Assembly: GCA_050084985.1 (NCBI GenBank)
Contig: JBITNC010000001.1
Coordinates: forward strand, 148,924,001-148,988,000
DNA from: Nageia nagi
Taxonomy: Eukaryota; Pinophyta
DNA length: 64,000 bases
Reading direction: 5' to 3'
Program-made: the position numbers and the translations under genes
Part shown: positions 11,543 to 23,023 of the stretch, piece by piece
Layout of the letters: the number at the start of each line of letters is the position of its first letter
How positions within the stretch are numbered: the stretch's first letter is position 1
The notes under the pieces: model-generated
The model's database searches: none
The model's input: the letters and a program-made list of their open reading frames with translations, nothing else
Told to the model about the DNA's origin: nothing

Positions 11543-13051
11543 TTGGGTGTGCCACTTACAGAGTTAACCAAGAAAGGTGCTTTTTCTTGGTCCAAGGAGG
11601 CTCACGCAGCATATGAAAAATTGAAAGAGGATGTGTCATCTACTCCTTTGCTTGCTATTCCTGATTTTTCTTTACCATTCACTATTGATTGTGATGCATC
11701 AGGAATTGGAGTAGGTTGTATTTTGATGCAAAAGGGGTGTCCTATTGCTTTTGAAAATAGAAAACTCACTTCTATTGAACGTACTTTCAGTGTATATGAC
11801 AAAGAAATGCTTGCTATCATGTATGCTTTGACAAAATTTAAACAATATTTGGTGTGTGGCAAGTTTATAGTGAGGAGTGATCATAACAGCCTTAAGTATT
11901 TCTTGGGACAGCAAGAGTTGAATGATAGACAGCAGAAATGGGTAACAAAATTGCAATCCTATGACTTTGAAATTGAATTTATTAAGGGTAAAAAGAATTC
12001 TGCTGCCAATGCATTTTCAAGAACTCCTATTTTTCATTCCATGTCCATTATTACTGCTGATTGGAAGGCAAATATCATGGCTGTGTATGTTAAAAATGAA
12101 TGGACAACGAAACTAATCAGTGGGGATGTGAAAGATGACAGGTACAGCATGCATGATGGACTGATTTTTTACAAAAACAGAGTATATATCACTACTGATT
12201 CAAAGTTAAAGGAGAAACTTATTAGCCTCTTACATGAAGCACCAAGTGTGGGCCATCCTGGGTTCTTCAAAACGTATCAAAAGGTAAAAGAAAGATTTGT
12301 TTGGAAAGGGCTAAAGTATGATGTACTTAAGCATGTTAGGGAATGCGCTCTTTGTCAAGAGAACAAAAGTGGAAATACTTTACCATCAGGACTTTTGCAG
12401 CCCCTATGTATTTCAAGCCAAAAATGGGAGAGTATTTCTATGGATTTTATCATAGGCCTCCCTAAAGTTTTTGGTGAGGATTGTATTTATGTGGTGGTTG
12501 ATAGGCTCACAAAATTTGCTCATTTCTTTGCTATTACTTCTTCATACACAACTATACAAGTAGCTGATTTGTTCTTCAAGGAGATATTCAGATTGCATGG
12601 GTTGCCATGCACTATTGTAAGTGATAGATATAGCAATTTCGTGAGTAATTTTTGGCAGGAGTTCTTTAAATTGTGTGGTACTTCTTTAACTCCTAGTACT
12701 AGCTATCATCCACAAACGGATGGTCAAACTGAAGCGGTAAATAAGTGGCTTGAAGGTTATCTATGCAATTATGTTTCCACTCAACAGCATGCTTGGATTA
12801 GATGGTTATATATGGCTGAGTATTGTTATAATTCCTCCTACCACATATCTATTAGAATGTCACCATTTATAGCATTGTATGGTTATGATGCACCAAACAT
12901 GATTGACATGCTAATGAGTGATAGTAGGGTGCCCAAGGCAAAGGATTTTGTTGAAGATCATCAAGACATTTGGAGGGTATTGAAGGATAAAATACAGCAA
13001 GCACAACAGCAGCAAAAAAGGTATGTTGATCAGCGAAGAGTAGAGCGTTAA
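11543..13051 (+). pseudogene. chromovirus RNase H and integrase
   Basis: 502 codons. The RNase H part has FTIDCDASGIGVGCILMQ, YDKEMLAIMYALTKFKQYL and RSDHNSLKYFL. The integrase part has an HHCC zinc finger (H-E-A-P-S-V-G-H-P-G...CALCQ at about 12235-12358) and the catalytic core MDFIIGLP, IVSDRYSNFVSNFW and TSYHPQTDGQTEAVNKWLEG, so D, D and E are present. The second-site motif has SDRY where SDRD is usual. It ends at a TAA at 13049 within the expected FQIGDMVYVRLQPYK linker. Confidence 0.92.
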
Positions 13052-13066
13052 TTTCAGATTGGTGAC

Positions 13067-13516
13067 ATGGTTTATGTTAGGTTGCAACCTTACAAACAGT
13101 CCTCTTTGAAGAAGAGTGGTTCAGAAAAATTAAAGCCAAAATTTTATGGCCCATTTAAGGTTGTTCAGAAAGTGGGTGAGGTTGCTTACGTGCTTGAGCT
13201 TCTAGAAAATAGCAAGATTCACAATGTTTTTCATGTTTCATGCCTCAAGAAGGCTTTGGGATAGCATGTGGTTCATTCGTTGGAATTACCAGCTTTGGAT
13301 GCTGAGGGCAAGTTGATCCTTGAACCTGAAAATGTTTTGGAACAAAGGGAGAGGAAGTTAAGGAATAGAATTAACAAAGAATATCTCATTAAATGGAGAG
13401 GATTGCCACTTGAGAATGCCACTTGGGAGGGAGAAGCCATTCTTACTCATCTATCATTGCAATTGCTTGAGGACAATCAATTTGAGGAGGGTGGATTTGT
13501 AATGAACCAAAAATAA
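13067..13516 (+). pseudogene. chromovirus integrase tail with chromodomain
   Basis: 13067-13264 reads VYVRLQPYKQSSLKKSGSEK then KPKFYGPFKVVQKVGEVAYV and HNVFHVSCLKKALG, the integrase C-terminal domain. After a TAG, 13268-13516 gives NVLEQRERKLRNRINKEYLI followed by KWRGLPLENATWE, a canonical chromodomain that in this lineage directs integration to particular chromatin. Its last codons run into the 3' LTR start. Confidence 0.9.
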
Positions 13517-14308
13517 AAATAAAAAATAAAAATATATATAAAAAAAGAATAGGGTCCCTTATATTATAAAATAAAGTTATTATATTAGTGTGGTGTGTTA
13601 TAATAAATAAAAAAGGGGCCGACGTAGCTAGGAGACATAACATTGTTAAGTTATGGTCAATAAGAAATTAGAAGAGGCATGGTATATAAAGGGATTTTAG
13701 AAGTTGTGTGGGGAGGATGTCACTTTGCATTTTGTGAATTTAGACTCCTTGTGATTCTAGAGAATGAGGTTGCTCCTTACTCAAACAATTCAGGAAGTTA
13801 GGGTTGCTTCTTAACCTTGGGTTATATTTCTGAAGGTTGCTCCTTCAAGGTTTGTTTTTGCTCAGAAGAATATAGTGATATATTTTGAGGAGAAGTCAGT
13901 GATTGGTTCCATTGGCAAATCAAGGGGTTTGTGACGGCTCTAGTGCAGATGAAGATGTGTTTTTTCTTCATACTAGCAGATCAGCCATTGCATGCGTTGA
14001 TTCAGTGAGTAGAGGTGGATAAAAGAGTTTTCAGACCCACATGCATTCATGCAGCTAGACAATCAGTGCACAGTTCCAGCTAGACGTCAAGTTTAGAGGG
14101 GTTGCCTAGCTACTTTTCATTGTAATTTCTTTCTGATTTTGCTGAAGTTAATAAATTTGAGCTTTGACTTTTTGAAGTTGATTATTGAGCTATGATCTCT
14201 ATACTATTAGTTGTCATAATTGTGATTTATAGTTGCATGTTAAGTATGTTATGTTTTTCTGTGTGATTTACATGATCCCTAGTTAAAAAGAGAAAAAGGT
14301 TTGTTAAA
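13498..14308 (+). repeat. chromovirus 3' LTR
   Basis: Second copy of the LTR at 7700-8500, starting TGTAATGAACC and ending GGTTTGTTAAA, followed by TCATC. Preceded by purine tract GAGGAGGGTGGATT (13483-13496). Differences from the 5' copy are scattered and visible by eye, so the insertion is not recent; I did not compute a divergence. Confidence 0.92.
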
Positions 14309-14313
14309 TCATC

Positions 14314-16200
14314 GCTCAAATGATATAGGTTTGCATAAGATTCTCCTTTTGCTACCACTAAGGCTTCTTTGGTAATTCTGGAAGAATTATTATCAAAAGT
14401 ATTGTTGTAAAAATCGGCCAAAAATCGGGATCGACAACCTAAATGATTTTTTTTATTTTGCTGACGTGGTAATTTTTTGTTCGATTCTAGTGATTCCCCA
14501 TCTGATTTTTTGGGCCAATTTTTTGCTGATTTTTGGTAAAAAATTGTAGGATTGGCTAGGGAGGAAAAAAAAGGTCAAAATTGGATTTTGTTTTTTACTT
14601 TTTCTTGCAAACTTCAGCTGGGAGTACTAAGAGGAGCTAGGAGAAACATCATTTGCATAATGTTTACCCTTTCGGAATGCTCGTTTTTACCTCGTAAAGG
14701 GATTAAATTTAATTCTTGAAGTCGTCCCGAAAATTTTAAGTGCCATTTTTTGTAAAGAGGTCCTTTTGGGGTTGTGAACAAAACCCATTGGATACTCTCA
14801 TTAGGTTTCATTAAAATATTATCGGATTAGTCATATGATATGTTTTGACTCTCAAGTCTCATGAAATATGTGATATGTTTTGACATTTTGGCATTTTGCT
14901 ATGTTCTACTTATTGTATTAGACTATCATATGATATGTTTTGAGAGATAGCTTAAAGTAATTATTTTGATGTCAAATTGTAAAAATTGTTGATTTTTCTT
15001 CTTGGCCAATTTTTTACCAATTTTTGGTTGGTTCTCGAAAAATTAGAATCTTCTAGTTAAACGATTCCGATTCAATTCGGAGTCAGACAACTTTGATCAA
15101 AAGTAATATGATACCCAAGCTTATCCATCATCTTGATGGAAAGCAATTTTTTTGTAGATTAGGCACATGTTGTATTTCACACAAGATACTTTCTCTACCA
15201 TTGTCTAGCCTAATCCTTATGCTCCTTCTTTCCACAATTGCATAAGGATGATTATCACCTAAGTAAACAATCCAACCACTATAAGGTTGATAATTAACAA
15301 ACTGGTCTCTATGAGGAGACATGTGGAAAGATGCACCCGTGTCCAAAACCCAGGTATTTAAAACAACTCTGTTGTTATTTGTACAAAAGGCTTCACATGT
15401 TAACAACTTTTGTATCTCTTGTACTCACATCAATTGATGGCTGATTTTGCTTTTCACTATCGTTTTCCTTCTTCAGATGCCAACAATCCTTTTAGGAGTG
15501 TGTTGGTTTCCCATAGTGCCAACACTTCCCTTTCTCCTTTTGTCTATTTAACTTAGATCTTGACTATGATCTTCCTCTCCGAACTAGGGCTTCATTTGTA
15601 GAGAGTTCTAAAAACAATTTTTGCCTCAAATCTTCTCCCAACAAAGCGACTACTACATCATCAATATTTAGAGTTCTTAATGATGCATTGCTAGTGGTGA
15701 TCACCAAATGATCATAGGTGTTCGGGAGGGAACAAAGTAGAGTGATTGCTTTATCCTCATCATCCATCGTCACATTAGCAAAAACAAATTTACTGATTAG
15801 GGAATTGAACTCATTCAAATGATTTGCCACAGCCAAGCCCTCTTGCATCGTTAGACTATAAATCTATTTTTTCAAGAAAACCTTACTTCTTGTGTTTACA
15901 GTTTGAGTCTCATACAACTTCTCAAGCTTCTCCGTAAGGGCTTCCATGGTCTTATTTTCAGCAATATTGAAAAAGATAGAGTCTGCTAGAGAAAGACGAA
16001 TTCTAGAAATTGCCTTTCTGCTCATCTTTGCTCATTTCTCATCTATCATGCTACTTGACTTATTTGCAAGCCTTTTAAAGACTAGGGCTTGGTTGTTCTG
16101 AACTAACAAATCGTCCACTTTCATCTTCCATAGGGTAAAGTTATTGCCATCAAACTTATCAATATCGAACTTGGTTACACCTTCTAACATTGTTACAACT
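14314..16200 (-). pseudogene. copia gag, zinc knuckle and protease (interrupted by a MITE)
   Basis: Minus strand from the right: FDIDKFDGNNFTLWKMKVDD-type gag start near 16130-16180, the UBN2-type core with MQEGLAVANHLNEFNSLISK at 15790-15848 and LLCSLPNTYDHLVITT, a CWHYGKPTHS knuckle near 15490-15530, then WVLDTGASFHMSPHRDQF (retropepsin) and LDNGRESILCEIQHVPNL at 15128-15350. Skipping the 14400-15095 insertion joins LGYHI to TFDNNSSRITKEALVVAKGE, the expected protease-to-integrase linker. Multiple stops and shifts. Confidence 0.85.
14400..15095. mobile_element. hAT-type MITE nested in copia
   Basis: 696 bp with no coding frame, flanked by a perfect 8-bp duplication ATCAAAAG (14392-14399 and 15096-15103). 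Tips read TATTGTTGTAAAAATCGG and, on the other strand, CAAAGTTGTCTGAC, resembling the CATAGTTGTAAAAATCG tip of the larger hAT element at 19341. It is rich in AAAATCGG/CCGATTTTT words, as are the subterminal regions of that element. Likely a deletion derivative of the same family. Confidence 0.82.
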
Positions 16201-16255
16201 CCCACTCAAATAAAACTCTAAACACGTTCAAGAGAACCTAGCTTTGGTACCGAAC

Positions 16256-16726
16256 TGTTAGAATTCAGCAAGCAAACTGTAACAAAAACAACATAAATAT
16301 TAAACCAAAAACAATACACAAGATTAATGTGGAAAACCTTGCTGTATGCAAGGAAAAACCACATGGCAAAAGACAGCTTCGATATTTTATTAATCTTAGA
16401 GAACATTACACTTTTTTAACACTATCAACTTCAAGGGGTCATTCTCTCTTTATAGAAAACAAAGTGACCTATCTAAATACAATGTCTATTAATAGAGCGT
16501 TTATTTATAATGCGTTTAATAATAGAGCAATTGAACATCTATTAATAGAACAACAATACATCTAATAATAGAACAATTATACATCTAATAATAGAACAAC
16601 AATACATCTAATAATAGAACAATTATACATCTAATAATAGAACAACAATACATCTATTACTAGAAGAACGTGCAATACTGTGCTGTGGAACATTGGAGAT
16701 GTGGATATTGACTTCACCTCCTAACA
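16256..16726 (-). repeat. copia 5' LTR with internal 24-bp tandem repeats
   Basis: Starts TGTTAGAATTCAGC and ends CACCTCCTAACA. Between about 16525 and 16660 it carries roughly five tandem copies of a 23-24 bp unit with CATCTAATAATAGAACAA, alternating ATTATA and CAATA. The copy at 4651 keeps only part of this array. Confidence 0.87.
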
Positions 16727-18624
16727 TTTTCCCCTAACTATCCCCGAGATGTTCAAGGGATGTATTTGGCTTGCTTGAGCATCCTCGAGATGTCCCCATT
16801 TTGGCCATTCGAATAAAAAATGTCCTTTGTTTTGGTTGGCGGTCCCATAGATGACTTAGGATGGGTGTCCTTAGCTAGGGATGGTGCGAAAACGTCCCCT
16901 TGATTCGAGGATGCCACGAGGACTAAAGGATGGGAGATATGCCCCTCTATAACATTGGCAATATCTCTATGTAGAGGTGTATGACAAATGGTAGCCAATT
17001 CCAATGAATAGAGATTTACAGCAGTCTATCTCTATATAGATAACAATTCAAGCACACATAAGCTAATAACCAAGATAGTCACAACCAAAGTTACTTAAAT
17101 TAGTATATTGATATTCATATTGTATTGATACAAATGTTTGTACGAGTAATATCTTCATGTAGAAGCGTATGTTAGCCAATGTTAATGAATAAATATGTAT
17201 AGCACTCCATCTCTGTATATATATCTGTTTACTTTAGCTTCAGCTTGTTACATGAAGAAAAAGGTGTTTTGTATTTGAAGGAAAACAAAATTTGTAATCG
17301 AAAACCCTTTAGATTCCTCCTAGAATGTACAAAGGAATTTGATTTATATACTGAATATATACAATAATGGGCTTTTGTAGAAGTTGTATTAGATCAAATT
17401 GGATCATCTATTCAAAAATTATCTTCAATTTTAGAGGGGTTCACATCAATTTGTATATATGTTTATTCAAGCCTCTTTGGAAATATTCATGCAAGGAAAG
17501 AGGACTTTATTGTCACATTATCCATGAAAGTATTAGTTGGGGTTTACAAGGAATAGACCGAAGATCGATGATTTTTGTTTGTGGGTTTTCTCGAAAAGTT
17601 TGTGTAGTGGTGTTACAAATACACATATATTAATGCTCAATATGTTTCATCTAGTTATTTACTGCACTACTTATGCATTGAAGCTTAGTGGTACCTTATA
17701 ATAGTTCGAGTTTCAGAACATTTCTTGTTCACAAGTCTTTTGTTGGTTACTAGCCTTGTTTCTTTCGAAGGAGGGAAAAGATAGATGCCTTAGGGACAAA
17801 GTAGGTGATACATTTTTTTAGGACTTCCACAGCTTGGCTTGTTGGCTATATTTTAAATATGCTTTTGGAAGACTTGTGTCTTTCCATTTGACCCTTTCAA
17901 AAATGCCCATCCATATATATACCGAAAACTTCATTTATTTGGTTATTGCCACCAAACATAGACTTGAATTCCAGAATTGAAAATAGATATCTCTTCCCTT
18001 GCACTTCTCTAGCAACATGATTGTGAATGTGTACGTTCAAAGCTTCCTAAGTTATACCTTTGGTGGGTAGACATACACATTGAAAAGTAACAATAACATA
18101 CGTGTTGGAGGCATTAAATTATAAAGATAATCTCCAACATGATGGTAATGTTTTGAAGAAAGTGAATATTGTTAAGAAGGAAACCGAGAGGAGAATCACT
18201 GGAAAATTGGAAATGTATATATAAAAGAATGTCAAATTTTTAAACATCAGGTGCATTACTTAATCATGAGAACATGTTTTTGTTTAGCAAGTAAGAGGCT
18301 TCTTAGAATAGGAAATGCATATACCATAAAATATATAATTTGAAGCAGCAGGCATATCTGTTGATCATGATTACATGTTTTCAGTTAGGAAGCAAGAGAT
18401 CTTTTTGAAAAGCTAATTTTTGTTTATCATGAGCGAATTTTATATCTATTATCATATACTTCTTTCTTTCAATAAGTTTCATAGAGTTAGCTGCATTTTT
18501 CATGGTTCTACTCTCTAGACTGCTGGACGATTTTGTTCTAAGTCTAATGATTATTTGAACTTTTCTTTAATTACTATGAAAGAGCTAAATATTTTACATA
18601 AAATATTGTTCTGCTCTTGGGTAG
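16727..18624. other. intron 1 right part, no gene recognised
   Basis: 16727-17000 contains GATGTCCCC/GGGATGTCC-like words resembling the ends of hAT-derived elements elsewhere in the window, but no boundaries were found. 17000-18600 is ordinary AT-rich intron ending in the exon 2 acceptor. Open frames are short and have no recognised motif. Confidence 0.4.
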
Positions 18625-18693
18625 GTTCATTATGAGAAAATATATAGACGTTTATTTCCCACTCTACTTCGGATGGCAACAGACATGGAGCTG
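18625..18693 (+). CDS. PRKDC: DNA-PKcs exon 2 of window (HEAT region)
   Basis: A 69-nt exon of 23 codons reading VHYEKIYRRLFPTLLRMATD and three more residues. It matches the vertebrate DNA-PKcs segment YQLYKRTFPVLLRLACDVD, which lies immediately before VTRQL. Acceptor GGGTAG ends at 18624 and donor GTATTC begins at 18694; both ends are phase 0. It was found by searching for the peptide needed between its neighbours, and it fits with no gap. Its small size and isolation by a 14.4 kb intron on the left would make it easy for gene predictors to miss. Confidence 0.9.
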
Positions 18694-18851
18694 GTATTCC
18701 TTCTATCTTTATGCCAAAATCTCAAATTTGTTATATTTTCTTCCATCTTCATCTCACAGTATATGGGGACTTATTGTAGGAGGAAGAATTGACAAGAAAT
18801 CTTCAAAACTTTTGTTAATGTGATTGGTCTATTGTTTTCTGTTTATTGCAG

Positions 18852-18994
18852 GTTACTAGGCAGCTGTTCACTGTGTTTGTAAAGCAATTAATCCATTGGT
18901 TTACAAGTAACACACAGAAAGAAAATCCAGATTCTATGGCCCTGCTTGATTCTATACTTGATGGTGTTGTTGATGCTGAGAATGGATCTCTTAG
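18852..18994 (+). CDS. PRKDC: DNA-PKcs exon 3 of window (HEAT region)
   Basis: 47 codons plus two bases. The reading VTRQLFTVFVKQLIHWFTSN followed by MALLDSILDGVVDAENGSL is one of the clearest DNA-PKcs signatures in the window: the vertebrate protein has VTRQL, MQLIHWFTNN, VALLEAILDGIVD and STLR in the same spacing. Acceptor TATTGCAG precedes 18852 and donor TTAG|GTATTA follows 18994. The split arginine codon AG|G is completed by the first base of the exon at 37765, almost 19 kb away. Confidence 0.95.
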
Positions 18995-19340
18995 GTATTA
19001 ATTTGATCTTCTTGAAAAGTTTATGGGACCAATTCTGGTAGGAATAAGAAGCTTTTCATATTAGTCCAAAAGAATGAGTTAACACAGTGTTGAGACTTAG
19101 ATTTTGCAGGGCTTACATTTTTTAGTTGTAATTGTACTTAGCAAAAGAGCTCCATAGAGAATCAATAACTGATAAATTGTATAGTTTAGAAAATTGAATG
19201 GAGATAAATGTTGTTTTTTAAAAGTCCTTTGTGATTAGACATCAATGTATAAAACATTAACCTAACTAATACTGTAAATGATAAGTATAAAAAGAAACAA
19301 AAATATGTGGAATATGTTGTTTTTGAGATATACTTGCTAT

Positions 19341-22300
19341 CATAGTTGTAAAAATCGAATCGGAATTGGATAAAATCGGAATCGGCCAAGCAAATGATCC
19401 AATTTGAATTGGATCCAAATTTTTTCAAAAATGTGTTTATCCAATTTTTTCCAATTTCGATTCGCAATTTTTTAGACAAAAAAATGCGATTTGTTCTAAA
19501 AAAATCAGCGAAGAATCAGTTGACGATTTTTTAGGACTAAATCCGATTTTTTGGCTGATTCGATTATGCAAAAAATCGCAATTCCTGATAAAAAAATCGG
19601 TAAAAAATCGTCTTGTCGTATTGGGCACAGGTAGAGGGGTTTAAGTCACCAAAAAGCTCAATCATTTCATTATTTTTTGCATTCTAGAGCTGAGAGGAGT
19701 TGAGCTAACACCATTTTCAACATGTTTGAAGAGATTCCAAGTAAGTTTCCAATTTTCCAATGCTTTGTGAGTTTTGATGGGTGTTTTTCATTTTCTCTCC
19801 AAGGCTTTAGCTATTTGTTTTTTTCTTTTTTGTTTGTTTTTGCAGCTGCAAGTATGAGTTCTCTAGGCTATAGGAAAGATAGGACAGATGCTGCTTGGCC
19901 ATATGTCACAGAGACTGAAACAAAAGGCACTTTTATTTGCAATTTTTGTAGGGAATCTATTGGTGGAAGTATTTACAGAATGAAATTTCACTTAGCAAGA
20001 ATGGCTGGGAATAATGTTAGACCTTGCCCTAAGGTGGATCAAGATGTCCAGAGGCAAATTGTTGCCATCATAGAAGCCAAGGCAATAGAGAAGCAGACAA
20101 AGAAAATAACAAAATTAGAAATTGCCAAAGGTTTTCCACCAACTCCCCCTCCACCCTCACCTCTAGGGTTTCCAAGGGCAAGTTCTACCTAGGGCCATTT
20201 GCTTGAAGAGGGCAGTGCTAGTGGTAGTGCAATAGCTGCAACTGCAACTGCAACTGCAGAGCAAACCCCCACCAACGAGATGAGGAATCCAACAAGCTTT
20301 AGTAGTGCAATGAGGTGTGATTTTTTTGCACTTTGTGGTGGCCAAACCACACTCAATCAATCATGGAATAAGGATAAGTTTGATGAAACTAGAAAGGCAA
20401 TTGCAAATTTCTGGTATTACTCTAATCCTTCCTTCAATGTGGCAAACTCGCCATATTGGTAGTACATGGTTAAAGCTATTGCTGCTTGTGGATTCAAAGC
20501 ACCAACTTACAGTGATTTGAGAGGTCCTATATTGGATGTGGTTGTTTTAGATTGCGGGAGGGTTATTGATGAGCAGAAGATGATTTGGAGAAGAAAGGGT
20601 TGCAACATTCTTAGCGATGGTTGGACCGATACACGAGGGATAACTTTGAACTTTTTGGCTGCTTCTGCAGGAGGTCTGGTATTCTTGAAGTCAGTGGATG
20701 CATAAGGTGAAGTAAAAAATAGTGATTATTTATTTGGGCAGCTGCAGATAGTCATTGAGGAGGTGGCGGTTGAGAACGTTGTGCAAGTATATTTATTATT
20801 TTCTATCTATTTCGTTTCGGTTTATTTTGTGCATGTTATAATTTTTTGATTTAAATTTTTAATAATTAAAATTTAATTCATTTAAGTTTGAAACTTAACT
20901 TTAAATTTTATGTTGTGCACACTGTAGGTTATCCGACGCTTCTACATACGTTAAAGCAAGGGAGGATTGAGAAAGAATACCCTCCCATTTTTTGGACTCT
21001 TTGTGTTGCACATGTCATCAACTTACTTCTTGAGGACATTGGTAGATTGGATCAAAGAGGTCATGGAAACGTCAAAGAATATCACCAAATATATCTACAA
21101 TCATGCTTGGGTCCTCCATTTGATGAGGACAAATTTCACAAATGGAAAAGGTCTAATACGTCTTGGTAAATTTTTTATTATTTCCCAACTTTCAATTTAT
21201 TGCATTTATATTCTATTTTTTTAATTTTCATTAAATTAAATTTATGAATTTTGCATGCAGCCATTACACAATTTGCAACATCATTTCTTACGTTGTAGAG
21301 TATTTTTAATACTCGAATTGCATTGAAACAAATGTTTGTGAGGAAAAAGTTGATGGAGTCGAGATATGCACGTGAATTAGAGGTCAAGAATATCGTTAAT
21401 TGTATCTTTGATGATGATTATTGGACGGACACACTTCAGATTTTGAGGGTATAATTCTATTTCAATTTTCAACTTTTCCACTTTTCTACTGTTCGAAATT
21501 CCGAATCATTCCGTATTGAATTAATTAAAATTTAATTCATTAAAATTGTTATTAATTTAGTTGTATAATTGATAATTCACTTTGTAGATTACAGAGCCCT
21601 TAGTGAGGGTGCTTCGCCTTGTGGACTCAGAGAAGCCATCCATGGGGTATGTGTATGAGGCGATGGATAAGGCAAAGGAGGCCATATCTGCTTTTTTCGG
21701 TCATCAAGCATCAAGATTTCAGTACATTTGGAACATGGTTGATCGTAGGTAGAATACAGAATTGCATAAGCCTTTACATAGAGTGGGTATTTACTTGAAC
21801 CCCAAGTTCTTCTATGCAGACAATTTTGATCCATTGAATGGAGAGATTAACATAGGTATTCACTAGTAAATATTAATCAACTTTGAGGATTTTGACTTCA
21901 ATTTTCAACTTAACCTATTGAATTTGAATATATTGGATTTTGATTGGCATTCAAATTTTGTAGGTCTCCACAAGGCTATTAACTGTTTGGTGACAGATAA
22001 GGAGATTAGGACCAAAATTTTTAGAGTAGAGCTTCAATATTACAAGAATGCACAAGGCTACTCGTTCACATCCCAAGAATGTCTAGAATCAAGGACGACT
22101 CTAGCTCTAGGTAACAAAATGCATTTTCAATCTTTTTAAAGTGAATTGCTCAATAATTAACATTTTGAAAAATGCATATCTTATTTGTTTTTCTTGGTGC
22201 TTTTTTTTTATATCTATGGTGGGAGGATTATGGCGGTAATACGCCAAATCTTCAGAAAGTGGTCATAAAATCTTATCCCAACCAGTTAGTTATTCTGGGT

Positions 22301-23015
22301 GTGAGCAAAACTGGAGCAATTTTGAGCAAATTCATTCAAAGAAGCGCAATAGGCTCACCCATGAGCGCTTAAATGATTTGGTCTTTGTGCATTACAACCA
22401 TCGCCTCCGTGATAGACAAATTGAAGGAACACGTAATGACATGATAGAGTTGAATGAGATTGATGCAAGTAAGTGATGTGTGGGCTTCATGGTTGAAGGA
22501 TGTGCTAGAAGAGGTTAGAGATTTTGATTTCAATTTTTAACTTGTAGATTAGCTATTGAATTTGATTTTGAATATATTTTATCAACTTTTGATGGGCAAT
22601 GCATTTTGATTGTACAGCCTCAAGATTTTGATTTCACCTTTGAAGAGTATCAAAGGATGGAAAAACAAGCTACTGCAATGGGAGAGGAAGCTGAAAGGGG
22701 GGCAATGGAAGCAGAAAGGGTTCAAGGGGATACATTAGCAGTAGGACCGTCACATAGAGGAGCTGATCTTGAAGATGATGAACCTCTAATAACAACTAGG
22801 TCCAAGGTTCCAAAAGAGAGATTGCGAAAGGCAAAACATGGATGATAGCTCATAGAGTCATAGGCTATAGCTAAAACAGATTTGTTCTAATATCAAATAG
22901 TAGAAATTCCTTCATTTTTCTCCATGTTGATTTTCTGCCGATTTTATCCAATTTTGCAAAAAATCAAAATCCTGCAACCAAACGATTCCGATTCGATTTC
23001 GATTTTTTAACTATG
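19341..23015 (+). mobile_element. hAT DNA transposon, 3.7 kb, with transposase remnant
   Basis: Bounded by a perfect 8-bp target-site duplication CTTGCTAT (19333-19340 and 23016-23023) and inverted tips CATAGTT...AACTATG that extend into AAAAATCGAATCGGAAT on both sides. It contains a BED/DUF659/hAT-dimerisation transposase on the + strand with introns and several stops. It lies in the 18.8 kb third intron of the DNA-PKcs gene. The 3' subterminal region is rich in CCGATT words like the 5' side. Confidence 0.95.
19855..22845 (+). pseudogene. hAT transposase (BED, DUF659, hAT dimerisation), decayed
   Basis: The probable start is the ATG at 19855, MSSLGYRKDRTDAAWPYVTE. It is followed by a BED-type finger with CNFC and FHLAR, and a repeated-Ala/Thr linker after a TAG at 20190. 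At 20313-20705 comes the DUF659 region: FALCGGQTTLN, ANSPYW, then after a stop MVKAIAACGFKAPTYSDLRG, NILSDGWTDTRGI and FLKSVDA. Later exons read PLVRVLRLVDSEKPSMGYVY (about 21598) and GLHKAINCLV (21963). The dimerisation block reads GCEQNWSNFEQIHSKKRNRL then NDLVFVHYNHRLR (about 22300-22410) in two frames. The acidic C-terminus QPQDFDFTFEEYQRM ends near 22845. Stops and shifts make it inactive. Confidence 0.88.
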
Positions 23016-23023
23016 CTTGCTAT

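Larger units (their letters stand above)
7700..14308 (+). mobile_element. full-length Ty3/gypsy chromovirus, decayed
   Basis: 6.6 kb element with two LTRs (801 and 811 bp), perfect 5-bp target-site duplication TCATC (7695-7699 and 14309-14313), primer site TGGTATCAAAGC two bases inside the 5' LTR, purine tract GAGGAGGGTGGATT before the 3' LTR, and gag-protease-RT-RNase H-integrase-chromodomain order. It inserted into the copia element: joining the copia sequence across one TCATC restores a continuous minus-strand reading (YHLSDD then TMTCDKPC). Several in-frame stops and a frameshift make it non-autonomous today. Confidence 0.95.
4651..16726 (-). mobile_element. Ty1/copia retrotransposon, minus strand, split by later insertions
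   Basis: Bounded by LTRs of TGTTAG...CTAACA type at 4651-6310 (3' LTR of the minus-strand element, itself interrupted) and 16256-16726 (5' LTR). Reading the minus strand from the right gives gag, zinc knuckle, retropepsin (LDTGASFHMSP), a GAG-pre-integrase segment, reverse transcriptase with LLLYVDDMLVVG, and an RNase H-like end. Beside the 5' LTR, CGGTACCAAAGC is a near match to the initiator-Met primer site. It is interrupted by a chromovirus (7700-14308), a hAT MITE (14400-15095) and a probable solo LTR (4923-6222). The target-site duplication is weak (a T-rich flank on both sides). Confidence 0.88.

Noticed and set aside
4646-16731. Five-bp target duplication for the outer copia
   Set aside because: Both flanks are T-rich (TTTTT and TTTTC), so the match carries little information; the element is supported by its LTRs and primer site instead.
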